From the NCBI RefSeq assembly GCF_007829525.1, contig NZ_VLJP01000026.1, positions 1 to 40,688 of the forward strand: DNA of 40,688 bases. The letters are read 5' to 3'. The notes under the pieces were generated by a model. It saw only the letters and a list, made by a program, of their open reading frames with translations. It did no database searches and had not been told where the DNA came from. A program made the position numbers and the translations under genes. Shown one piece after another: positions 1 to 9,833 of this stretch (within the stretch, counting starts at the first letter, position 1; every line of letters begins with the position of its first letter). Source of the DNA: Mesorhizobium sp. J18 (lineage in GTDB: Bacteria > Pseudomonadota > Alphaproteobacteria > Rhizobiales > Rhizobiaceae).

Positions 1-275
1 GGGCAAGGATAGCGCAGGTTAGGAAGGCGGGGATGAAATGGTGAATGGGGATCGGTGAATGGTGAAGGGCGACAATGGCTTGGCGCGGAGAGGGCGGCGG
101 ATTTATCCCCGCGCGTGTTCCTTCCGCACAGCCGGGCGGAGAGGGGGAGACAGAATCGGCAAAATCAGCCGCCGGGACCGAGAGGCGGGTTCGTCCCTCC
201 GCCGGCGCGCCCGTCATCCAGGTCCCGACGGTTCATGTCACCACGCAGAAGCCGGCTAATGATTAATGGCTCGGC
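1..275. other. Gap without a supported gene
   Basis: No gene is supported here. Three overlapping plus-strand frames stay open, but they have no ribosome binding site and encode arginine/proline-rich sequence typical of GC-rich noncoding DNA. The only local structure is a short GGTGAATGG motif repeated near positions 40-65. The region lies downstream of the CoxG-like gene, and no clear terminator hairpin is seen. Confidence 0.5.
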
Positions 276-731
276 CTAACCGCTATTGCTGACGGTCTCA
301 TTGAAATCGGAGAAGAACTGGCCTGCAAGCTTCTTGGATGAGGACTGGATCAGACGGCTGCCGAGCTGCGCCATCTTGCCGCCGACATCAGCCGACGCCT
401 TGTAGATGAGAATGGTGGTGTCCGGTCCGTCCTCGGCAAGCGTCACCTCGGCACTGCCCTTGGCGAAGCCGGCCACGCCGCCCTTGCCTTCGCCCGCGAT
501 CGTATAGGAATGCGGCGGATTGAGATTCTTCAACTCCACCGCGCCGTTGAACTTCGCCTTGATCGGGCCGATCTTGAGGGAGACCGTCGCCTCGAATTCG
601 GTGTCGGACTTCTTCTCCAGACTTTCGCAGCCGGGGATGCAGGTCTTCAGCACGTCCGGATCATTCAGCGCCAGCCACACTTTTTCTACCGGCGCCTCGA
701 TGCGCTCCTCACCTTCGATGATCATGGCCAT
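276..731 (-). CDS. CoxG-family SRPBCC protein
   Basis: A 151-residue protein of the SRPBCC (START-like) fold, CoxG / carbon-monoxide-dehydrogenase subunit G type. It opens with the family hallmark MIIEGEERIEAPVEKVW, has the KIGPIKAKFNG strand in the middle and ends in the long C-terminal helix (LGSRLIQSSSKKL) that closes the hydrophobic pocket. CoxG proteins help recruit or mature molybdenum hydroxylases at the membrane; many stand-alone copies have no known role. The ATG at 731 is chosen over the upstream ATG at 758 because AGGAGGG sits 5 nt before it (737-743 on the plus strand). No hydroxylase genes adjoin it, since iorAB lies 30 kb away, so a link to molybdenum enzymes is only inferred. 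It shares its strand with the DUF4112 gene 81 nt upstream. Confidence 0.85.
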   Translation of the reverse strand: MAMIIEGEERIEAPVEKVWLALNDPDVLKTCIPGCESLEKKSDTEFEATVSLKIGPIKAKFNGAVELKNLNPPHSYTIAGEGKGGVAGFAKGSAEVTLAEDGPDTTILIYKASADVGGKMAQLGSRLIQSSSKKLAGQFFSDFNETVSNSG

Positions 732-812
732 GTGAACCCTCCTGATATGCGGATGCAAATGGCTAACCCAGCCGGAACGGCTTGTCCATCCGCCAGACGG
801 CGGAGAAGGAGG

Positions 813-1229
813 TCAGGGCTTTCGGCGCGGGGCTCCGGAAGCACGCTTCTCCTCCAGATGACGCTTCAGGAGACGCACATTGCGCGTATTGGCCCTGTAG
901 AAGACGTCGCCGATATCGCCCGCCAGCGGCACCAGCCCGATCAGATAGTCCAGGCCTGCATGGGCGATCATGCGCGCCTTCAGATGGTTCGGCGCTCCGG
1001 CCTTGTGCGCCTCCCAGATGATCCAGGCCGAAAGCGCGGTCGTCAGCGTGTCGCCGAGGACCGGGATGAGCCCGGCGAGCGAATCCCAGCCGAAGCGGAA
1101 ACCGGCCAATGAGAATTGACGGTCGAGCAGCTTCTCCAGCGCGACCATTCTTCGCAGCCGACGCTCGTTCTCTTCGTCTAGGGCAAGATCCTCCGTGGTC
1201 AGAATTTCGCCTTCGAGCGGCTCCGGCAT
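813..1229 (-). CDS. DUF4112 family small membrane-associated protein
   Basis: A 138-residue protein recognised as DUF4112. A charged N-terminal part (acidic residues 4-20, then ERRLRRMVALEKLLD) is followed by two similar hydrophobic segments, GLIPVLGDTLTTALSAW and GLVPLAGDIGDVFYRA. These repeat the GL-P--GD motif that defines the family and suggest a membrane-inserted or membrane-associated helical pair. The C-terminus is basic (KRHLEEKRASGAPRRKP). The biochemical function of DUF4112 is not known. The gene lies 74 nt downstream of the MocR regulator on the same strand and 81 nt upstream of the CoxG-like gene, so the three may be co-transcribed. Confidence 0.82.
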   Translation of the reverse strand: MPEPLEGEILTTEDLALDEENERRLRRMVALEKLLDRQFSLAGFRFGWDSLAGLIPVLGDTLTTALSAWIIWEAHKAGAPNHLKARMIAHAGLDYLIGLVPLAGDIGDVFYRANTRNVRLLKRHLEEKRASGAPRRKP

Positions 1230-1303
1230 GACCGTTCAGGCTCCCCGGATAGAGCTTCGGAGAAACCCGGAAGGCGGGTGGAGGTTCTGCTGCATGGCTC
1301 TCG

Positions 1304-2800
1304 TCAGGCGGCGACGGAGCGCCGCCGCGCGGCCGCCGCCAGCTCGCGGATACCCGGCTCGATGTTCTGCACCGCAATGGAGGAGATGCCGAGCCGCATG
1401 AAGCGCGATCTGCGCTCGCCGCCATGGAAGAAGCGGGCGCCCGGCTCGATGAGCACGCTGCGTGTGGCGGCGGCCTCGGCCAGGAACTGGGTGTCGATTC
1501 CCGGCGGCCCCTCCATCCAGACGGAAGTGCCGCCGGCAACATCCGTGGCCTTCCAGTCGGGCATGAAATCGGCAACCGCCTCGGTGAGCTTTTGCCGCCT
1601 CTCCTCGAAGGCCGCCGAAAGCCGCCGGATGAGCGCATCGTGATGGCCGAGCGACAGGAACAGCGCCACCGCCCGCTGGTTGTTGGCCGGCGGATGGCGC
1701 AGCATGAAGCGCCTGAGCGCCCGCAGCTCTGCGATCAGTTCGGCCGGAGCCACCACATAGCCGAGGCGCAGGCCCGGTGCGAGCGTCTTCGACATGGAGC
1801 CGACATAGATGACCCGGCCTGTGTCATCTATCCCCTTCAGCGCCTCCTGCGGCGTCTCGTCGGCCAACTGGCTGTCATAATCGTCCTCGATGATGATGCG
1901 GTCGTGCCTTTCGGCACCCTTCAACAAGGCTTCGCGGCGCGGCCGGCTAAGCTGAACCATGGACGGACAATGATGGGCCGGCGTCGTGAAGACGAAACTG
2001 CAATCTTCGGGGATGGCATCGACATTCATGCCTTCTTCGTCGACCGGAACGGGGATGATCTCGGCCCCGGCAAGGCGGAAGATGCTGCGGGCATCGGGAT
2101 AGCCTGGATCCTCCATCGCGACGCGCGCGCCTTTCCGCATGAGGAGCGTGGCCAGCATATAGAGTGCATGCTGGGCGCCGAGCGTCACGATGATCTCGTC
2201 CGGATTGGCGAAGATGCCGCGCCGCGGCAGGAGACGCGCCTGGATCTGCTCGATCAGGAGAGGGTCGTCGCGGTCGACCATGTCGGCCGCCCAATTGCGG
2301 ATTTCCAGGACGGCGAGCGCCATACGGTTGCATTCGCGCCATTCGGCGGTCGGAAACAGGCCGGGATCGAACTGCCCGTAGACGAAGGGATAGGAGGACT
2401 TGATCCAGTTCTCGTTTTTCGGTCCTTCCGAAAGCTCGCTGGCGAAGACCTGCCGGCGCGCGCTCCAGTCGATGGAGCGGCTGTTCTTTTCGGCCTTGCG
2501 CGCCGGTTGCCGAGGCGGCGAGGCCAGCACCTCCGGATTGACGAAGTGCCCGCGCCGCTCGCGCGCCACGAGAAATCCCTGATCCACGAGCTGCTGGAAG
2601 GCAAGCACCACCGTGCCCCGCGCCACGCCGAGCTTTTCCGCCAGGATGCGGCAGGACGGCAGAGGCATGGTCGGCGCGATCTGGCGGTCAAGGATGGCGG
2701 CGACGATCGCCTGGCGGATTTGCGCCTGCAGCGTTTGGCCGGATTCGGGCGATATCTTGAACAGGCCGGACCAGATGGCCGTGTCGTTTCTTGCGGGCAT
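1304..2800 (-). CDS. MocR/PdxR-type transcriptional regulator (GntR-aminotransferase fusion)
   Basis: A 498-residue regulator. Residues about 10-85 form a GntR winged helix (LQAQIRQAIVAAILDRQI, then GVARGTVVLAFQQLVDQGFL). Residues about 120-490 form a fold-type I aminotransferase domain that binds PLP as effector or cofactor. The PLP lysine is Lys338 in VGSMSKTLAPGLRLGY, and the upstream Asp motif EDDYDSQ is present. The length is normal for MocR proteins. PdxR members control vitamin B6 synthesis; others (TauR, GabR) control amine or amino-acid catabolism, and the target here is not evident. It is divergent from pgi across a 188-nt gap that carries repeated TGGTCYAAT motifs resembling MocR operators, so autoregulation is likely. 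A biosynthetic aminotransferase is less likely because the N-terminal helix-turn-helix is intact. Confidence 0.93.
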   Translation of the reverse strand: MPARNDTAIWSGLFKISPESGQTLQAQIRQAIVAAILDRQIAPTMPLPSCRILAEKLGVARGTVVLAFQQLVDQGFLVARERRGHFVNPEVLASPPRQPARKAEKNSRSIDWSARRQVFASELSEGPKNENWIKSSYPFVYGQFDPGLFPTAEWRECNRMALAVLEIRNWAADMVDRDDPLLIEQIQARLLPRRGIFANPDEIIVTLGAQHALYMLATLLMRKGARVAMEDPGYPDARSIFRLAGAEIIPVPVDEEGMNVDAIPEDCSFVFTTPAHHCPSMVQLSRPRREALLKGAERHDRIIIEDDYDSQLADETPQEALKGIDDTGRVIYVGSMSKTLAPGLRLGYVVAPAELIAELRALRRFMLRHPPANNQRAVALFLSLGHHDALIRRLSAAFEERRQKLTEAVADFMPDWKATDVAGGTSVWMEGPPGIDTQFLAEAAATRSVLIEPGARFFHGGERRSRFMRLGISSIAVQNIEPGIRELAAAARRRSVAA

Positions 2801-2850
2801 GGCGTTTCTCTCCGGCGCAGAGCCTATAGGCGGTCGGCTGCGCTATCAAG

Positions 2851-2955
2851 TCTGGTCCAATGAATTACGCCAAAGTTTTGCTGATCTTTTCATTAGACGG
2901 TAACGCCGCCCCAAAAAGGGAAGGCGTCTGTTATGGTCGCCCCGGATGGTCTAAT
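2851..2955. promoter_or_regulatory. Putative MocR operator repeats in the MocR-pgi intergenic region
   Basis: TGGTCCAAT at 2853-2861 and TGGTCTAAT at 2947-2955 are direct repeats. A third inverted copy, ATTAGAC (GTCTAAT on the minus strand), lies at 2892-2898. Published PdxR/TauR-type operators are direct repeats with a TGGWCY core, so these fit autoregulation of the divergent MocR gene. This is a pattern match only. Confidence 0.4.
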
Positions 2956-2988
2956 CCGGTTCCATAAGTTCAGGACGGAGTGTGAAGA

Positions 2989-4628
<1,640 letters not shown>

Positions 4629-4632
<4 letters not shown>

Positions 4633-5345
4633 AATCGGCGCGGGCCATCAGGGGCATCCTGTTCGACAAGGACGGCACCCTCGTCGATTTCCACAAGACC
4701 TGGTTCGCGATCGGCGCGCATATGGCATTGCTTGCCGCTGATGGCGACCGCGAACGGGCCGATGAACTCATGAACATTGCCGGCTATGATGCGGTGACCG
4801 GCGGATTCCGCGCCGACTCCGTCTTCGCGGCCGGCACCAATGCCGATATCGTGGCGCTCTGGTATCCGCATCTGTCGGCCGCCGGTCGTCTGGAGCGCGT
4901 CTCGGCGTTCGACCAGATAACGGCGGAAGAAGCAGCCGCGACTGCGGTGGCCGTGGACCGCTGCAAGGAAACGATCACGGAATTGCATCGTCGGGGATTT
5001 CGCCTTGGACTGGCGACCAACGATTCCACGAGCGGCGCCGAGCGCACGCTTCTGGCGCTCGGAATCGCGCAGATGTTCGATGCCGCTTTCGGCTATGACG
5101 CGGTGGCCAATCCGAAGCCGGCCCCGGACGTCATCCACGCCTTCGCCGACATGACCGGGCTACGGCCGTCCGAGATCGCGATGGTGGGCGATAATCGCCA
5201 CGACCTCGACACCGGCAAGGCTGCAGGCGCCGGTTTGATCGTCGGTGTGCTCAGCGGCACCGGCACGCGCGAGACGCTGGCGGGTGCCGATGTGCTGCTC
5301 AATTCGATCGCTGACCTGCCGGCGCTTCTCAGTCCGGAGGAATGA
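4629..5345 (+). CDS. HAD-superfamily phosphatase, phosphoglycolate phosphatase-like
   Basis: A 238-residue HAD hydrolase. Motif I is [12 protein letters not shown] (nucleophile and acid/base aspartates), motif II LATNDST, motif III lysine in NPKPAPDV and motif [18 protein letters not shown]. The helical cap lies between residues about 20 and 100, as in subfamily IA (Gph-like) enzymes. It should dephosphorylate a small sugar phosphate or phosphoglycolate; the true substrate cannot be read from sequence. The ATG at 4629 overlaps the pgi stop in an ATGA arrangement, implying translational coupling with pgi and perhaps a housekeeping role in sugar-phosphate metabolism. It converges on fadD with only 16 nt between the stop codons. 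Confidence 0.9.
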
Positions 5346-5361
5346 GGCCGCCGACCCGGCT

Positions 5362-7242
5362 TCAACGCAATTCGCGTCTCAGGATCTTGCCCACATTGGT
5401 CTTCGGCAGTTCCGAACGGAACTCGACTTTTCTCGGCCGCTTGTAACCCGTCAGCTTGTCCCGGCAGAAGTCGAGTATATCCTTTTCGGTCAGCGACTGG
5501 TCCTTCTTCACGACAAAGAGTTTCGGCACCTCGCCGGAATGCTCGTCCGGTACGCCGATGGCCGCAACTTCGAGCACGCCCGGATGCTGCGAGACGACCT
5601 CCTCGATCTCGTTCGGATAGACGTTGAAGCCGGAGACGAGGATCATGTCCTTCTTGCGGTCGACGATCTTCACATAGCCGCGCTCGTCCATGAAGCCCAT
5701 GTCGCCGGAGCGGAAGAAGCCGTCCTTCGTCATGACCTTGGCCGTCTCGTCGGGCCGGTTCCAGTAGCCGGTCATGACCTGTGGCCCGCGAATGCATATC
5801 TCGCCGACCTCACCGAGCGGAACGTCCTTGCCGTGCTCGTCGCGGATGGCGATTTCCGTCGAGGGAATGGGCAGGCCGATCGTCCCGGTGAACTCGTCGC
5901 TGTCGAACCGGTTGGTGGTGGCGACGGGCGACGTCTCCGAAAGGCCGTAGCCTTCCGCGATCGTATTGCCGGTCAGCCGCTTCCAGCGATCCGCCACCGA
6001 CCGCTGCACGGCCATGCCGCCGCCGAAGGTCAGGATCAGCGGCTTGAAATCCAGCTTGTGGAAATCCTCGTTGTTCAGCAGCGCGTTGAAGAGCGTGTTG
6101 AGGCCCGGGAAGACGTGGAACGGCTTTCTGGAGAGCTCCTTCACAAAGGCGGGAATGTCACGCGGGTTGGGGATCAAAAGGTTCTCGGCCCCCTGCTGCA
6201 CGCCCATGAGCGCGTTCACCGTCAGCGCATAGATGTGATAGAGCGGCAAGGCGCAGACATAGACCAGGCGCTCCGGCCGGGGATGCTTCCTGAAGGCCGC
6301 TTCCACCCATGCAGCGTTCTGCGCCACATTGGCGAGCACGTTTCGATGGGTAAGCGTGGCGCCTTTCGAAATGCCGGTCGTCCCGCCCGTATATTGCAGG
6401 AAGGCGATGTCGTCCTGGGTGAGTTCCGGCGGGTGGAAGGTCTTGGCCTTGCCCTGGCTCAGAGCGGCTTTGAAGGGGACATTGCCGGGCAGGGACCAGG
6501 ACGGAACCATCTTCTTCACCCGGCGTACGACGAAATTGACGATGAGCCCCTTGAGGCCGAGGAGATCGCCCATCGTCGCTACGACGACGTGCTTGACCGG
6601 CGTCCTGGCGATCACCGTCTCCAGCGTCTTGGCGAAATTCTCCAGGATGACGATCGCTTCTGCGCCCGAATCCTTGAGCTGGTGCTCGAGTTCACGAGGC
6701 GTATAGAGCGGATTGACGTTGACGACGACAAGGCCGGCCTGCAGCACCGCCATCATCGCGACGGGATATTGCAGCACATTCGGCATCATGAGGGCGACGC
6801 GCGCACCCTTCTGCAGTCCCAGAGACTGGAGATAGGCGGCGAAGGCGGTGGACTGCTGCTCCAGTTCGCGGAAGGTCAGCGTCTTGCCCATGCAGGTGAA
6901 GGCAGGCCTGTCGGCATATTTGCGACAGGCTTCCACCATCAAGTCGCCGATGGAGTTGTATGTGATCGGCCCGATCTCCGCCGGGATGCCCTCCGGATAG
7001 CTTTTCAGCCAGGGCTTCGGGTCGAGCGAAGCCTTCGCGCTTGCCTTCGGGGCGCGTTTGGCCTTGGGGGCCGGTGCTTTCGCCTTCGGCTTCGGCTTGC
7101 CCGCAGAGGTTTTGCTCCCTGCCGCCTTTTCAAGCGAGGATTTCGGGGCAGCCTTGGCCGTAGCGGATTTCGCTTCGGCCTCGTCCTTGGAGGCCCTCGC
7201 TTTTTGTCGGGGTTTCCGCGTAGCGGTTGCTTGCTTGACCAT
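5362..7242 (-). CDS. fadD: Long-chain fatty acid-CoA ligase with basic N-terminal tail
   Basis: Activates fatty acids to acyl-CoA through an acyl-AMP intermediate, feeding beta-oxidation. It has 626 residues; the catalytic part from about residue 73 (DPKPWLKSYPEGIP) has the normal FadD length. Visible motifs are the AMP-binding P-loop YTGGTTGISKGATLTH, the GYGLSETSP adenine motif, the hinge RSGDMGFMDERGY with DRKKDMILVSGFN, and the terminal catalytic Lys in LPKTNVGKILRRELR. Residues 1-72 are an added low-complexity segment rich in Lys, Ala, Pro and Ser, like histone-H1-type tails. GAGG precedes the ATG (GCGAGGGAGGCAGC). In Sinorhizobium meliloti fadD also lies beside pgi and affects surface motility, which supports the assignment (from memory, unchecked). 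Confidence 0.95.
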   Translation of the reverse strand: MVKQATATRKPRQKARASKDEAEAKSATAKAAPKSSLEKAAGSKTSAGKPKPKAKAPAPKAKRAPKASAKASLDPKPWLKSYPEGIPAEIGPITYNSIGDLMVEACRKYADRPAFTCMGKTLTFRELEQQSTAFAAYLQSLGLQKGARVALMMPNVLQYPVAMMAVLQAGLVVVNVNPLYTPRELEHQLKDSGAEAIVILENFAKTLETVIARTPVKHVVVATMGDLLGLKGLIVNFVVRRVKKMVPSWSLPGNVPFKAALSQGKAKTFHPPELTQDDIAFLQYTGGTTGISKGATLTHRNVLANVAQNAAWVEAAFRKHPRPERLVYVCALPLYHIYALTVNALMGVQQGAENLLIPNPRDIPAFVKELSRKPFHVFPGLNTLFNALLNNEDFHKLDFKPLILTFGGGMAVQRSVADRWKRLTGNTIAEGYGLSETSPVATTNRFDSDEFTGTIGLPIPSTEIAIRDEHGKDVPLGEVGEICIRGPQVMTGYWNRPDETAKVMTKDGFFRSGDMGFMDERGYVKIVDRKKDMILVSGFNVYPNEIEEVVSQHPGVLEVAAIGVPDEHSGEVPKLFVVKKDQSLTEKDILDFCRDKLTGYKRPRKVEFRSELPKTNVGKILRRELR

Positions 7243-7285
7243 GCTGCCTCCCTCGCAAATTTCTTTGCGGAATTTTATTTGTCCT

Positions 7286-7364
7286 ATGCCGCAACAATCC
7301 GTTCACGGCATGTTTCACAGGCTCCTGGCGCCAACCTAACTATTGCGTGATGGATGGTTGGCGC
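7286..7364. promoter_or_regulatory. Inverted repeats upstream of fadD
   Basis: Two inverted repeats occupy the DUF924-fadD gap. ATGCCG (7286-7291) pairs with CGGCAT (7306-7311). GCGCCAACC (7328-7336) pairs with GGTTGGCGC (7356-7364) across a 19-nt loop. They could be operators for fadD on the minus strand or a weak terminator after the DUF924 gene. No T-run follows either repeat. Confidence 0.3.
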
Positions 7365-7393
7365 AAGTATGCCAGATTCCGGCAAATATCCGG

Positions 7394-7945
7394 CTATTGG
7401 CCAAAACCTTCATGGCCTTCCAGGAACGACAATTCCTCCTCGGTGCTTTTGCGTTGGAGCGCCTTGTTCCTGTGCGGAAAGCGGCCGAAGCGCGCGATGA
7501 TGTCGCGATGTTCGACGGCGTAGCGAATGCCTTCCTCGTCGCCGATCGCCTCGAAGAGCTGCACCGAGCGTTCCTGGTCCCCGAGTTCTTCGGAATGCTG
7601 GAACGGCAGGCAGAGGAACTGCCTTTCCTCGGGCGAAAGATCCTTGTCGAGCCCATTTTCCACAGCATTCCTGGCCAGTTTGAGAGCGAGAGAATCGGTG
7701 CTGAAGGCTTGCGGCGTGCGGCGGAACATGTTGCGCGGAAACTGGTCAAAGACGATGATGGCGGCAAGGGCCGTGCGCGGGTCCGTCATGGCCTCTTCCG
7801 GAAAATTCCGCTGTAAATCCGAATGCAGCGGAAGAAAACGCTCACGGATGGCCTTGTCGGTGGCATCCTTCTGCTGGAACCAATCTTCCGGTGTAAGTTC
7901 CCCGAACCAGAAGTTCAGCACGTCGTCTACCCATCCCTCGTGCAT
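7394..7945 (-). CDS. DUF924 family protein
   Basis: A 183-residue protein of the DUF924 family, which folds as a TPR-like helical bundle of unknown function. Hallmarks are the N-terminal VLNFWFGELTPEDWFQQKD, the central IIVFDQFPRNMFR and the FLCLPFQHSEEL segment. Length is normal. ATG 7945 is selected because the family motif begins six residues later and an AAGGA-type ribosome binding site precedes it; the longer upstream reading frame has no family similarity. It is divergent from dppA across a 188-nt gap and lies 151 nt upstream of fadD on the same strand. Nothing in the context points to a specific role. Confidence 0.9.
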   Translation of the reverse strand: MHEGWVDDVLNFWFGELTPEDWFQQKDATDKAIRERFLPLHSDLQRNFPEEAMTDPRTALAAIIVFDQFPRNMFRRTPQAFSTDSLALKLARNAVENGLDKDLSPEERQFLCLPFQHSEELGDQERSVQLFEAIGDEEGIRYAVEHRDIIARFGRFPHRNKALQRKSTEEELSFLEGHEGFGQ

Positions 7946-8133
7946 GATGTTTTCCTTTCCGTCCCGCAAATATGTCTGCCGACAGGCATTCCTTCCTGTG
8001 TATCCTATAGCAACACTTCTGCAGCTTGACCGTAGGGCAACACTGACGGGTGTTTCCTCGCCATTGGAACTTTGCTTATATGGCGCTTCCAGAGCCGATG
8101 GGAGTGGCTCGCATGATCTCAGGGGAGACCTCG

Positions 8134-9729
8134 ATGAAAACCAAGACCATTTTCGCGGCGGCGCTACTCGCTGCCACGATGCTGAGCGGCGCGGCAAGCG
8201 CGAAGACCTTCGTCTATTGTTCGGAAGGATCGCCGGAAGGCTTCGATCCCGGCCTTTACACCGCCGGCACAACCTTCGACGCCGCTGCCCATACCGTCTA
8301 CAACCGCCTTCTCGAATTCAAGCCGGGCACCACTGAAACAGAACCGGGCCTGGCGGAAAGCTGGGAGGTTTCCGATGACGGCCTGGAATACACCTTCAAG
8401 ATCCGCTCCGGCGTGAAGTTCCAGACCACCGACTTCTTCACGCCGACCCGCGAACTGAACGCCGACGACATCATCTTCTCCTTCGAGCGTCAGTTGAAGG
8501 AGGACAATCCGTGGCACCAGTATGTCGCCGGCGCCGCGTGGGAATATTTCAGCGGTATGGGTTTCCCGGATCTCATCAAGTCGATCGAGAAGGTCGACGA
8601 CATGACGGTGAAATTCGTGCTGAATCAGCCCGAGGCACCCTTCCTCGCCAATCTGGCGATGCCCTTCGCCTCGATCATGTCGAAGGAATATGCCGACAAG
8701 CTCGAAGCCGACGGCAATATGAACCAGCTCAACCAGCAGCCGCTCGGAACCGGGCCATTCGCCTTTGTCGCTTATCAGCCGGATGCGGTGATCCGCTACA
8801 AGGCGAATCCGGACTATTGGGGCGGGGCGCAGAAGATCGATGATCTCGTCTTCGCCATCACGCCGGACGCGTCGGTACGCTACCAGAAGCTGAAGGCTGG
8901 CGAATGCCATCTGATGCCGTTCCCGAACGCGGCCGATATCGAGTCGATGAAGGCCGATCCGAACCTCAAGGTGATGGAGCAGGAGGGCCTCAACATCGCC
9001 TATCTGGCCTACAACACCACGCAGGAGCCTTTCGACGATCCGAAGGTGCGCAAGGCGCTCAACATGGCGATCAACAAGGAAGCGATCGTGGAGGCCGTGT
9101 TCCAGGGCTTCGCAACGCCCGCCAAGAACCCAATCCCGCCGACCATGTGGTCCTACAACGACGCCGTCGAGGACGATTCCTATGATCCCGAGGCGGCGAA
9201 GAAGATGCTGGAAGAGGCAGGCGTGACGGATCTTTCCATGAAGGTCTGGGCGATGCCAGTCTCGCGTCCCTACATGTTGAATGCGCGCCGCGCAGCCGAA
9301 CTCATCCAGTCGGACTTTGCCAAGATCGGGGTCAATGTCGAGATCGTGACCTATGAATGGGCCGAATATCTGGAGCGTTCCTCGGCAAAGGACCGCGACG
9401 GAGCGGTCCTCCTCGGCTGGACCGGCGACAATGGCGACCCGGACAACTTCCTGCACACTCTGCTCGGCTGTGATGCCGTCGGCGGCAACAACCGCGCCCA
9501 GTGGTGCAACGAGGAGTTCAACAAGCTGGTGACGGACGCCAAGCGCACCACCGACCAGGCGGAGCGCACCAGGCTCTACGAAGAGGCGCAGGTCGTCTTC
9601 AAGCGCGAGGCGCCCTGGGCCACGATCGACCACTCCTTGTCCGTCGTGCCGATGCGCAAGGAAGTCGAGGGCTTCGTCCAGAGCCCGCTGGGCGACTTTG
9701 CCTTCGACGGTGTAGACCTCGTCGAATAG
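8134..9729 (+). CDS. dppA: Dipeptide ABC transporter periplasmic binding protein
   Basis: A 531-residue family 5 extracellular solute-binding protein, close to the usual DppA length. A Sec signal peptide spans residues 1-24 (KTKTIFAAALLAATMLSGA, cleavage after ASA). Recognisable DppA segments are VYCSEGSPEGFDPGLYTAGT at the mature N-terminus, LAYNTTQEPFDDPKVRKAL in the middle, and GWTGDNGDPDNFLHTLLGC with NRAQWCNEEFN near the C-terminus. The latter two are typical of true dipeptide (and haem-binding) DppA proteins rather than long-oligopeptide OppA. ATG 8134 follows AGGGGAG and begins the signal peptide; upstream in-frame ATGs would spoil it. It is the first gene of dppABCDF. The 188-nt gap upstream probably holds the operon promoter, but no convincing -35/-10 pair was found. 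Confidence 0.95.
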   Translation: MKTKTIFAAALLAATMLSGAASAKTFVYCSEGSPEGFDPGLYTAGTTFDAAAHTVYNRLLEFKPGTTETEPGLAESWEVSDDGLEYTFKIRSGVKFQTTDFFTPTRELNADDIIFSFERQLKEDNPWHQYVAGAAWEYFSGMGFPDLIKSIEKVDDMTVKFVLNQPEAPFLANLAMPFASIMSKEYADKLEADGNMNQLNQQPLGTGPFAFVAYQPDAVIRYKANPDYWGGAQKIDDLVFAITPDASVRYQKLKAGECHLMPFPNAADIESMKADPNLKVMEQEGLNIAYLAYNTTQEPFDDPKVRKALNMAINKEAIVEAVFQGFATPAKNPIPPTMWSYNDAVEDDSYDPEAAKKMLEEAGVTDLSMKVWAMPVSRPYMLNARRAAELIQSDFAKIGVNVEIVTYEWAEYLERSSAKDRDGAVLLGWTGDNGDPDNFLHTLLGCDAVGGNNRAQWCNEEFNKLVTDAKRTTDQAERTRLYEEAQVVFKREAPWATIDHSLSVVPMRKEVEGFVQSPLGDFAFDGVDLVE

Positions 9730-9833
9730 TCGTCAAGAACCAGATACTGGAGGCGCGCCGGGCGACCGGCGCGCCCCATTTGCATGATGGTTGTAGATGG
9801 GGTCTGCTTCCAGCCGCCGGAGATCGAACCGCC

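Noticed and set aside
55-279. Overlapping open frames at the left end
   Set aside because: Arginine/proline-rich translations in all three plus frames without start signals, typical of GC-rich noncoding DNA.
276-731. Functional link between the CoxG-like protein and iorAB
   Set aside because: The genes are 30 kb apart with no shared operon or regulatory signal in this window.
5245-7350. 701-codon plus-strand frame opposite fadD
   Set aside because: It is an antisense shadow of fadD; the minus-strand protein has all AMP-ligase motifs, the plus-strand one has none.
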